This document shows, piece after piece, positions 1 through 8,100 of a stretch of DNA of 32,210 nt. Under the pieces are notes generated by a model. That model saw only the letters and a list, made by a program, of their open reading frames with translations, made no database searches and was not told where the DNA came from. The stretch's first letter is position 1. The number at the start of each line of letters is the position of its first letter. The stretch lies in assembly GCA_016209205.1 (NCBI GenBank), contig JACQWQ010000173.1:1-32210 (forward strand), written 5' to 3'. The translations under genes and the position numbers were made by a program. Source of the stretch: Chloroflexota bacterium. Its GTDB lineage: Bacteria; Chloroflexota; Anaerolineae; UBA4142; SHND01.

Positions 1-1
1 T

Positions 2-61
2 CGGGACACGCCGATTGTTCTTGGCTTTGCGCATGAGAGTACTCCGGATGAAGTTGGTTGA
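2..61 (+). CDS. C-terminal end of an unidentified gene (partial)
   Basis: Frame 2 is open from the window edge to a TGA at 59-61 and reads RDTPIVLGFAHESTPDEVG. The composition is protein-like, so this may be the tail of a gene that starts before the window. Nineteen residues are too few to name a family. It could also be chance. Confidence 0.3.
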   Translation, partial: RDTPIVLGFAHESTPDEVG

Positions 62-150
62 ATCATTTTACTCCATCCAGAACGCTTGGCTAGCGCAGAT
101 TCAGTTCTTAAGGTTCTTGTAGGTTAATTTTGCACCTACTGGAAATAACA

Positions 151-1608
151 ATGTTGATTCAATTCTACTCGAACCGAAACGTCAAGCTCTTGTTCGTGCT
201 GTTTGCCTGTCTGGCGCTGTTTGTCCCCGAATTCCAAACTGCAATCGCGCAAAATGCTCCGACCAGCTGTAATGGATCCGTTCCCTATGATTGCAATATC
301 ACCTCCAGGTCCGGCTGGCAACTGACACCCCTGACGTTGCAGCAAGGAGACCAATTCAACGTTTCTTACGTTGGAGGCACATGGACTGTAGACCAGGTAA
401 ACTTTCCTTATGTCGGACCGGCAGGGTATCCGCCAGAGATTGACAACCAGATCGGTTATTGGTCAGAATGTAAAAAGGTTTACACATTGCCCTTTGCCAC
501 ACTCTGGGGAAAAGTGGGGAATGGCGCCATTATCGCCATCCGCCGAGGAGGTCAATTTACAGCGGATGTGAGCGGTCCTTTGTACTTGCGCATTAACGAT
601 CAAGCATCCTGTATGGATGACAATGATGGCATCGTTGAAATGCGGGTATGGAGCAACACTACCAACATCATCTCGGGGCGCGTGTTCGACAGCAACAACA
701 TCGCGATTTCTGGCGTTACTATCAATGACAATGCAGGATACACCACCACGACGGACAGCAACGGTAATTATGCGTTCAGCAACTTGACATCGGGCACGTA
801 CACAATTACGCCGAGCCAGCCAAGCTGTGACTTTTCGCCAAGTTCGCGTCAAGTGACAATTCCACCCGATGCGACGGGGCAGGACTTTACCGGTAACTGT
901 CTGGATTTATCCGTCGACAGCGTCGCTCCGGTTCAGGTCCTGGAAGGACAACCGCTGGTCAAAGACAAAGCAACTGCGGTTAAAGCCGTAATTCGCAAAA
1001 AGGGGACCGGCACGGCAAACAATGTGTCAGTCCGGCTTTCCGACGGCTCGTTTACCCGCACTGCCTTTTACGTTGCCGAATCGTCCAATATAGACGCCCA
1101 GCATGTGCTGGTGAACGACAGCATGATTCACCCACTCGATTTTGGTCCTGATGAGACGACCAAGACAATTTACTTTTTCAACATTCCTGCTCCAGTCGGC
1201 TTTGATTGGGATGTTTCACAATTACCGGAGGGAACGCAATATTTGATCAAAGTTATTGCGACCGATGGTATCAATACCAGTGAAGATGTATCCAACGCAC
1301 CGTTTGCAGTAACGACAAGCTGCAAGACCAAACCCGCCAAATCTGCGCTCGCCGCGCCCAAAAACAAAGGAACCGTCCGTACCAAGCGCGCAACTCTCCA
1401 ATGGAATGCCAGTACCTGTGCAACCACCTACAACGTCACGGTCAAGAACGCCGCGACGAACAAAATTGTGGCGCAAAAGAAACGGCTCACCACCCTGCAA
1501 TTCCAAACCCGGAAATTGGAACGGGGTAAAACCTACAAGTGGTTTGTGCAGGCATGTCGTGGAAACAAGTGCACGAAATCGGCGACGTGGCAATTCAAGG
1601 TCAAGTAA
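151..1608 (+). CDS. Secreted multidomain lectin-like / FN3-like protein
   Basis: An exported protein of about 485 residues, probably carbohydrate-binding or adhesive. I chose ATG 151, although an in-frame TTG lies at 130. From 151 the N-terminus has a basic patch, the hydrophobic core LLFVLFACLALFV and a likely cleavage after AIAQ. Domains in order: a PA-IL (LecA)-like sugar-binding region (roughly residues 45-170) with the pattern GWQLTPLTLQQGD ... LWGKVG ... LYLRIND ... DNDG; a carboxypeptidase-regulatory-like beta-sandwich (about 172-250, ISGRVFD ... TDSNGNYAFSNL); a CARDB/FN3-like segment; and a C-terminal FN3-like repeat (ATLQWNAS ... YKWFVQAC). No catalytic motif is visible. It is the only full plus-strand gene and ends 9 bases before a strong terminator. 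The fold calls are by eye, and the sugar ligand is inference. Confidence 0.82.
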   Translation: MLIQFYSNRNVKLLFVLFACLALFVPEFQTAIAQNAPTSCNGSVPYDCNITSRSGWQLTPLTLQQGDQFNVSYVGGTWTVDQVNFPYVGPAGYPPEIDNQIGYWSECKKVYTLPFATLWGKVGNGAIIAIRRGGQFTADVSGPLYLRINDQASCMDDNDGIVEMRVWSNTTNIISGRVFDSNNIAISGVTINDNAGYTTTTDSNGNYAFSNLTSGTYTITPSQPSCDFSPSSRQVTIPPDATGQDFTGNCLDLSVDSVAPVQVLEGQPLVKDKATAVKAVIRKKGTGTANNVSVRLSDGSFTRTAFYVAESSNIDAQHVLVNDSMIHPLDFGPDETTKTIYFFNIPAPVGFDWDVSQLPEGTQYLIKVIATDGINTSEDVSNAPFAVTTSCKTKPAKSALAAPKNKGTVRTKRATLQWNASTCATTYNVTVKNAATNKIVAQKKRLTTLQFQTRKLERGKTYKWFVQACRGNKCTKSATWQFKVK

Positions 1609-1617
1609 GACACACAA

Positions 1618-1650
1618 AAAGCGGAAAGGCGTTCGATGCCTTTCCGCTTT
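1618..1650. terminator. Two-way intrinsic terminator
   Basis: Perfect 13-bp stem AAAGCGGAAAGGC / GCCTTTCCGCTTT with a 7-base loop. It begins 10 bases after the stop of the secreted-protein gene. The A-run at 1616-1620 becomes a U-tract on the minus strand, so it can end transcription from both sides, including the convergent small ORF at 1656-1784. Confidence 0.8.
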
Positions 1651-1655
1651 GCGGT

Positions 1656-1784
1656 TTAGTTGTCTGCGCGTTTACCCAACGCGGGATGCGCGTAGGTGCC
1701 CCCAATCGGCGGCGACGCGCAGTCCAACTGCGCTTGAACAACACCCATTGGTTTACTTTTTCCGCGTTCATACTGACGCATCAT
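1656..1784 (-). CDS. Small hypothetical protein, 42 aa
   Basis: An ATG at 1784 opens a 42-codon frame reading MMRQYERGKSKPMGVVQAQL... and ending ...HPALGKRADN. The composition (charged N-terminus, a hydrophobic stretch, one Cys, Pro/Gly turn) looks like a folded small protein rather than the Arg/Ser-rich shadow ORFs common in this DNA. It converges on the terminator at 1618-1650, whose minus-strand U-run lies just past its TAA. Upstream GGGG is a weak ribosome-binding candidate. I do not recognise the family. Confidence 0.42.
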   Translation of the reverse strand: MMRQYERGKSKPMGVVQAQLDCASPPIGGTYAHPALGKRADN

Positions 1785-1849
1785 CACGCGCCCCGCATTT
1801 CGACAAGCAACATGCGCAATGATGTGTCACCGCGTCCGAAACAAAATTC

Positions 1850-4042
1850 CTAGACCAACGCAGTCCGCTCGATGCGAAACGGCGTGCCCTCTACCGGCGG
1901 CGTGTCAAACTCGCGCGCGGCGAGATGTCCGGCGAACACGGCTTGGGCGAGGATGCCCGGCGCTTGCGCATCGCCGATCACGCGCAGCGATTGGATTTTG
2001 TGTTCCGCCAACGCGGGTTGGAGCGCGAGATACAACGCGTCGTTCGGCAAACGGTCGGTGACCAAAACTACCGCGTCACATTCCAACGCGGTTTCATTTT
2101 GTGAAATCGCTTCACGCACGCGCACGACACAGGGCTGTTGTGACGTTGCGGGCTGTGTCATTGCGAGCCGTTCTTGCGAAGCAATCTCATTGATCGGCAA
2201 GGAGATTGCGGCGATGGACTGCATCGCATCCCTCGCAATGACGGTTGCTGCATCCACCCCGTTCGGTTCAATCGCAGTGAGCGCGTGCCGCGTCAAGAAT
2301 TTTACGCCGAGTTTGTGTAAACGCCGTTCGACTTTTTCTTGTTCGAGCGTGAACGTCGTCCAATACGAAATCAGTGGTGCGGCGGTGACGAGCGTGACTT
2401 GGCACTCGCGCCGCGCGAGCAATTCCGCCAACACGCCGCCCATGTAATAATGATCGTCGTCAAACAAAACGACGCGCCCCGAAGGAATTTTGCCTGCCAT
2501 CAAATCATCGGGCGTGAAAACATTTGGCGCAGCATGTCCCGCAATCGGCTGCCACGATGCGCGCCCCACGCCGTCACGACGCCAATGCGAACCCGTCGCG
2601 ACGATGACGTGACGATAACCGATTTCTAAAATGTCGTCCGCGTTCATTTCGCTCGCGGGATACAACGCGACGTTCGCCATTTTTTTGATTTGCGTCATGC
2701 GCCAGTCCATGACACGCCGCCATTCGTTCAAACCGGGCAAACGCGCTTCCAACGCGACGCGTCCGCCCAATTCTTGACGCGCGTCGGCGAGCGCGACCTT
2801 GTATCCGCGCTGTCCCAACGCGCGCGCACATTCCAATCCCGCCGCGCCCGCGCCGACGATGAGAATTTCCGCATTGCTTGTCGCGGGTTCGATCTGTTCG
2901 GGATGCCAACCGCGCCGCCATTCTTCGCCCATCGTCGGATTTTGTGTGCAGCGAATCGGCACAATTTTCGTGTCCGCCGAAACGCAAATGTTGCAGCCGA
3001 TACATTCGCGAATGTCCTCGATGCGTCCTTGGCGAATTTTTTGCGGCAAGTACGGGTCGGCAATCGAGGGACGCGCCGCGCCGATAAAATCCAAGACGCC
3101 GCGTTGGATGGCAGAAACCATCGTGTCGGGCGACGTGTAGCGTCCCACGCCGACCACAGGTTTGGTCGTCAGTTTTTTGACGAACGCGGCGTACGGTTCT
3201 TGAAAACCTTCTTGCTCGAACCGCGACGTCGCGGAATCGTTGTTCCAATTGCTGAGCGTCACGTCCCACAAGTCGGGCAGTTCCGCGAGCCGCGCAATCA
3301 CGTCATGCCCTTCGCCTTGAAACGTGATGCCGTCGTCGCCGAGCAATTCGTCCACCGAAAAACGCACTGCCACCGCGCATGTATCGCCCACCGCGTCTTT
3401 CGTATCCTCGATCAGTTCGCGCAAGAGGCGCACGCGATTTTCAAAATTCCCGCCATATTCGTCCGTGCGGTCATTGTAACGGCGCATGATAAAGTGCATC
3501 GCAATGCTCATGCTGTGCGAAGCGTACACGTACACCACGTCAAAGCCCGCGCGTTTCGCGCGCCGCGCCGCGTCGCGATGCCACTTGCGGAGATTGCGAA
3601 TGTCCGCTTTGTCCATCTTGCGCGCGTGAATCGGTTCATAACCACTGCTACTGCTGCCCGAGACGCTCGTATGTCGCGGACCGAGCGGAAGCGCGCGCGA
3701 ATACAGATTCGGCGAATCCGCGCCGTTGTGCGTGAGTTCGATGCCCGCGAGCGCGCCGTGTTGATGCACCGCATCCACCATCAACGCCAACGCGGGAATA
3801 TCGCCGTCGTTCCAAATGCGTCCTTCGATGAACGGGGCAATGTCGCTGGTGTGATGAATTTCGGTTTCTTCGGTGCAAATCACGCCCCAGCCGCCCAGGG
3901 CTTTGATTTCGCGCATACGCGCGTGACTGCGCGGCGAGCGATAGCCAAAACCGTTGCAGTGCGGCACTTGGTAAAAACGATTCGGCGCGGTGACGGGACC
4001 GATGCGCACGGGTTGAAAAAGAATGTCGTAGGGGGTGGTCAT
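1850..4042 (-). CDS. Trimethylamine/histamine dehydrogenase-type iron-sulfur flavoprotein
   Basis: A 730-residue enzyme matching the trimethylamine dehydrogenase family along its whole length: an old-yellow-enzyme-type FMN barrel (about 1-340), a [4Fe-4S] segment, then FAD/NAD-like folds (391-730). Cys29 in QVPHCNG aligns with the Cys that carries covalent 6-S-cysteinyl-FMN. The catalytic Tyr-x-x-His is Y173/H176 and the Asp is D269. Cluster ligands are C347, C350, C353 and C365. A dinucleotide-binding GAGAAG lies near 397-402. The substrate bowl differs: family Tyr60/Trp264/Trp355 become E59/W266/D357, which resembles histamine dehydrogenase more than the trimethylamine enzyme. So an amine is oxidised with loss of a C-N bond, but the substrate is uncertain. 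Residues about 601-628 come from a palindromic repeat inserted in frame. No electron-transfer flavoprotein gene is nearby. Confidence 0.88.
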   Translation of the reverse strand: MTTPYDILFQPVRIGPVTAPNRFYQVPHCNGFGYRSPRSHARMREIKALGGWGVICTEETEIHHTSDIAPFIEGRIWNDGDIPALALMVDAVHQHGALAGIELTHNGADSPNLYSRALPLGPRHTSVSGSSSSGYEPIHARKMDKADIRNLRKWHRDAARRAKRAGFDVVYVYASHSMSIAMHFIMRRYNDRTDEYGGNFENRVRLLRELIEDTKDAVGDTCAVAVRFSVDELLGDDGITFQGEGHDVIARLAELPDLWDVTLSNWNNDSATSRFEQEGFQEPYAAFVKKLTTKPVVGVGRYTSPDTMVSAIQRGVLDFIGAARPSIADPYLPQKIRQGRIEDIRECIGCNICVSADTKIVPIRCTQNPTMGEEWRRGWHPEQIEPATSNAEILIVGAGAAGLECARALGQRGYKVALADARQELGGRVALEARLPGLNEWRRVMDWRMTQIKKMANVALYPASEMNADDILEIGYRHVIVATGSHWRRDGVGRASWQPIAGHAAPNVFTPDDLMAGKIPSGRVVLFDDDHYYMGGVLAELLARRECQVTLVTAAPLISYWTTFTLEQEKVERRLHKLGVKFLTRHALTAIEPNGVDAATVIARDAMQSIAAISLPINEIASQERLAMTQPATSQQPCVVRVREAISQNETALECDAVVLVTDRLPNDALYLALQPALAEHKIQSLRVIGDAQAPGILAQAVFAGHLAAREFDTPPVEGTPFRIERTALV
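2158..2241. repeat. CATTGCGAG-family palindromic repeat inside the amine dehydrogenase gene
   Basis: Outer arms TCATTGCGAG (2158-2167) and CTCGCAATGA (2232-2241) are perfect inverted copies. Inner arms GCAATCTC (2181-2188) and GAGATTGC (2202-2209) are nested within them. The element is read in frame by the minus-strand gene as about 28 residues, in a stretch where trimethylamine dehydrogenase has an unrelated loop. A relative lies at 18491-18547, and a variant with CATTTCGAG arms at 17590-17754. Confidence 0.85.
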
Positions 4043-4052
4043 TGTTGTGATG

Positions 4053-4284
4053 GAGTGAGGGAGAGAGGGAGTGAGGGAGTGAGGGAGCGATAGAGTGATA
4101 GAGTGAGGGAGTGAGGGAGCGATAGAGTGATAGAGTGATAGAGTGAGGGAGTGAGGGAGTGAATTCTCTCCATCTCTCCCGCTCTCCCGCTCTCAATCTC
4201 TCCATCTCTCCCGCTCTCCCGCTCTCCCGCTCTCAATCTCTCCCGCTCTCAATCTCTCCATCTCTCTCGCTCTCTATCTCTCAA
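4053..4284. repeat. 232-bp octanucleotide tract with strand switch
   Basis: Twenty-nine consecutive 8-base words in exact register fill the gap between two genes. The first 14 are purine-rich (GAGTGAGG, GAGCGATA, GAGTGATA). The last 15 are pyrimidine-rich (TCTCTCCA, GCTCTCCC, GCTCTCAA). The switch falls at GAATTC near 4161-4166, so the two halves are roughly inverted and could fold back or form triplex DNA. It ends 9 bases before the stop of the next gene. The Ser/Leu/Pro-rich reading frames across it are low-complexity artefacts. Confidence 0.9.
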
Positions 4285-4292
4285 TCTGAATT

Positions 4293-5144
4293 TTACGCTA
4301 ACGGGCGCGCAGCATCCACGCCGCTCACTCGGTCGTGCAGATTGAGAATCGGTTGAATGTCCGGGTGTACCTGAGTAGGTCCAAAATGGTTGACAAATTG
4401 GCACACCGCGTACGCCGCAATCGCGCGGTCGTAACGGCGCTCCCATTCCTGAAAACGCATTTCTTGTTTGATGTCGTCAAACGGATAGCGTACCGGCGGC
4501 ATTTTCATTCCACAGCGCCAGGGCTTGGGCGTCAGGCGCGCGCGGAAACAATCTTGGGCGCGGCACAAACGGACATACAACGGGTCGCTTTCCAACTCGC
4601 GCAAGATGTCGAGCGTTTCGCTTTGCGCGGGCGCAAACAGTTCGTTCGTAATCAGACCGCGCAACCCCGCCGCCGTGTGATACACGCGCAGCCCCAGCTC
4701 GGGATGGCGGCTGCTCCACGCTGCAATGCGTTCCACGGAAGCGTCTGCGGGATCGGATGTACGCACGCCCAGCTTGCGTTGCAGCGCGCGCATCGCCGCA
4801 GCGGGCGCGCTTTGTGGCAAGTCCATGTCAATAAACAGCGCATCCGCCGTATTCAGGACCAACGCGCCGTAGCGGTTGCGCGTCACTACCGCGTTCTCGC
4901 GCCCGGACTGATTCGTGATGCTCTGCGTGATTGCTTCGCGTAACGGGCGCTCGCTGTAACTATATTGTTCGAGGAGTGCGCCCGACATGGCTTTGTCTAT
5001 CAGTTCGTCCAGGCGAGCATCGGCTTGTGCTTGCGCGTCCTGGAGGCTCGCGTCGGACCATTGCCAACTGACGAGCTTGTAATTTCGCCCGATGGGTGGC
5101 TCGACGCTTTGTACGCGTTTTGCCCAATACTTGGGTACTTTCAT
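4293..5144 (-). CDS. Conserved uncharacterised protein with primase/polymerase-like motifs
   Basis: A 283-residue protein starting at ATG 5144 (MKVPKYWAKRVQ), 38 bases after the stop of the HD-GYP gene and so probably co-transcribed. A GTG at 5186 would overlap that stop and is less likely. I recognise the sequence type from other bacterial genomes but know no experimental function. Striking motifs are VVTRNRYGALVLN (87-99), FIDMDLP with D106 and D108 after a hydrophobic strand, RVYHTAAGLRGLIT (153-166), and YVRLCRAQDCFRARLTPKPW (190-209). The hydrophobic-DxD strand followed by a strand carrying His and a Gly-rich turn recalls archaeo-eukaryotic primase/PrimPol catalytic cores. That is inference only. 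The stop lies 9 bases beyond the octamer tract. Confidence 0.7.
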   Translation of the reverse strand: MKVPKYWAKRVQSVEPPIGRNYKLVSWQWSDASLQDAQAQADARLDELIDKAMSGALLEQYSYSERPLREAITQSITNQSGRENAVVTRNRYGALVLNTADALFIDMDLPQSAPAAAMRALQRKLGVRTSDPADASVERIAAWSSRHPELGLRVYHTAAGLRGLITNELFAPAQSETLDILRELESDPLYVRLCRAQDCFRARLTPKPWRCGMKMPPVRYPFDDIKQEMRFQEWERRYDRAIAAYAVCQFVNHFGPTQVHPDIQPILNLHDRVSGVDAARPLA

Positions 5145-5182
5145 AGGTATCAACTCGGAATTCGCTCTAGACTGTGTGGAGG

Positions 5183-8100
5183 TCACGCCAGAGTCAAAAA
5201 TTCTTCTGTCCCTTCTTGGGTGATGTGCAAGAATAGTTCGACGACCTTTGGGTCGAAATGCGTCCCGGCCAAGGCGCGAATGTGCTCGAGCGTTTTTCTT
5301 TTGGACCAGGCCTTGCGGTAGGGTCGGTCCGATGTGAGCGCGTCGTACACATCCGCGACGGCAAAGAGACGCGCCGCGAGGGGAATTTCCTCACCCCGGA
5401 GCCCGCGCGGATAACCGGTGCCATCCCATTTTTCGTGATGGCAGTAGGGGATGTCCAGCGCCGGGCGCAAATACTGGATCGGCGCAAGCATGTCACAAGC
5501 CAACTGTGGATGCCGGTGCATCAAAGCCCATTCGTCGTCGGTCAGTTTGTCCGGTTTGAGCAAGATGCTGTCCGGCACGCCCATCTTGCCAATGTCGTGC
5601 AAGAGCGCGCCGCGGCGGATGTGAACGAGCTCGGTATCACTAATGCCCACGGCTTTGGCCAGCTGTATCGTCATTTCGGTGACGCGCAAGGTATGACCTT
5701 CGGTTTCTTTATCCCGCAGATCGAGCGCGCGTGACCATCCTTCGATAGTGGCATCGTAAGCCAGCGCCAGGTCCAGGTTGGTGCGCTGGAGATTCTCAAA
5801 GAGCTGTGAGTTGTCAATCGCAATGGCGGCTTGGCCCGCCAGCGTTTCGAGAAAATCCACCCACTCTGGTTTGGGGTGCAGCGGAGAGTGGTGAAACACT
5901 TCGAGCACGCCTTTGACTTCGCCCTTGCTGATCAGCGGCACGGCGTAATAATCCACAAAATTTTCGGCGGCAAGGACAGCGGCACGCGCGTATTTGGAAC
6001 CGGATTCGGGCAGGTTCGGGACGTGGGTTGTGCGACGCTCGAGGACTGCGCGCCCAGCGTGACCTTCGCCGAGACGCACACTGCTGCGCTCGATGCCGCG
6101 CGTGTGAAAGCCATACCCGGCGGCATATTGCAGCGTTTGCAGGGCCGGACGCATCAAGAGCACGTCCGCCGCATCCACGTTCAACTGTGCAATCGCATGA
6201 CCGATTACCGTGTTCAGGATCGGGCGCAGATCAAAAGAGGATGAGATCGCCCGGTCTACCGCGTCCAGAGCCTGGAGGTTTTCCAGACGGCGCTGTGTCT
6301 CTTCGTGCAGGCGCATGCGGTGCAAAGCATTGCCAGTCATCTCGGCGAGGGTGTTGACCAGGCGGACTTGGTCTCGGCTGACTTTACGCTCGCTCGGTAC
6401 GGCGACGAGCAGCACACCCAACGTCTGCTCGGGAGAGCGGATCGGCGCGCAGATGCCGCCGCAGCCGGAGGGCAACTCGTCGCGCGCTTCGGGGCGGGTG
6501 CGCGGGTCGGTGGAAAAATCTTGCGCGATAACAGTGACACCACTTGTGAATACCTCGCCCAGAATGCCTTCGCCGGGTTGGACGGGCGACTCGTTCGATC
6601 CGGTAAGCCAGCCGAGCGCGGTGGTCTTGTGCAATTTGCCGGTGGCTTCGTTCAACAAACTGACCGAACCGTCCGTAGCGTTCAGCGCGGCAAGCGTTTC
6701 TTCGAGCACGATGGCGAGCATTTCATCTTGTTTGGAGACGGCGCGCAGTTGCACCGAGATGCGATTCAGCGTTTCCAACTCGGCCACGCGTTGGCGCGCT
6801 TCCTCGAACAGACGTGCATTTTCGATGACCAGCGCGGCGGTGGAGGCGATAGAAGTCAAGAACTGCAAGTCGTGTTCGCGAAACGCGGCTTGGACCGTCG
6901 AATCGAGCGTAATGACGCCGATGGCGCGGTCTTCGATCATCAACGGGGCAGCGATGGCGCTCTGAATGGCGCGAGCTTCTTCGATCTCGCCGTCATAACG
7001 GATGGCGGCGTCGGCGCGCGCATCGGCAATCAGCAGCGGTTTGCGCTCGCGCGCGGCGCGCGCCGAATAGCCCTTGTCGCTGGCAAAGGCAAAGTTTTGC
7101 AGGCGCGGGTCCTCATAGCTGTGCAAGGCGCGGATGCGCAGGCGCCCATCGCTTTCGATCAACAGGATGCTGCCTTTTTCAGCCACGGGGACGGCATGAT
7201 GCGCGGCTGCCAGCAGGCGTTCCAGTAAGGGTTGCCGTTCGAGTGTTTCACCCAATGCCTGAGCGACCATCGCCTCGGCTTCGAGTTCGCGTTCGTGCAG
7301 TTTGCGCTCGGTAATATCGCGTGCCACCCACAGCGTGCTGTCTTGAGTCATCGGCGAAATGGAGGTAGAAAACCAAACCGTGCGCTCTCCAATCGGCAGT
7401 ATATATTCAATGTGCGCTGTTTGGCGCATCTCAAGTGTCTGGTGAATCACGCCGATAAAGCCCTCTGCTTGTTCTGCCGGAAAGACATCGCGCAGATTCT
7501 TGCCGAGTAGCTCTTCGGGCGGCTTGTAGAGCAGACTTGGGTTAGTCGGAGCGATCTTGCGATATATTCCCTCACGGTCAATGACCAGCACCATGTCCTG
7601 CATGGAAGCGAATAAGGCGCGCAGCTCGGCTTCAGAGGCGGCGATTTTTTCTTCGGCTTGTTTGCGCGCGGTAACGTCTTGAATCGTGCCGTGCATATTC
7701 ACGGCGCGCCCTTGCGCATCGAAATCCAGATTGCCCAATCCATGCACCCAGCGCTCGGCATGGTCGTTGTGACGGACGATGCGGTATTCGTTGTCAAAAT
7801 TCTGTCCCTTGCCGAGAACTTGGTTTGTAAAATAGTCAACCATCCTTTCGCGGTCGTCGGGATGGACCAGCGCCACCCATCCCTGCACAGAGCGCTCGTA
7901 GGTTTCGTCTATCCCAAACACCTTGTCCAGCACATTCGAACTTTTCCACAGCCCGGTAGGAATATGTAGGAGATAACTGCCCAACCCCGCGATCCTCTGC
8001 GATTCTCTGAACAAATTCTCATTTTGGCGCAGCGCCTCTTCCGCCAGCTTGCGCTCGGTAATGTCAATCATGACGCCGTGCAGTTTCGCCGGCTCTCCGT

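Noticed and set aside
2690..4093. 467-codon plus-strand ORF opposite the amine dehydrogenase
   Set aside because: His/Arg/Ala-rich composition typical of antisense frames in GC-rich DNA, with no recognisable motif; the minus-strand gene matches a known family throughout.
4053..4284. Serine/leucine/proline-rich small proteins on both strands
   Set aside because: They are translations of the octamer tract; they have no ribosome-binding site and any frame is open because of the repeat composition.
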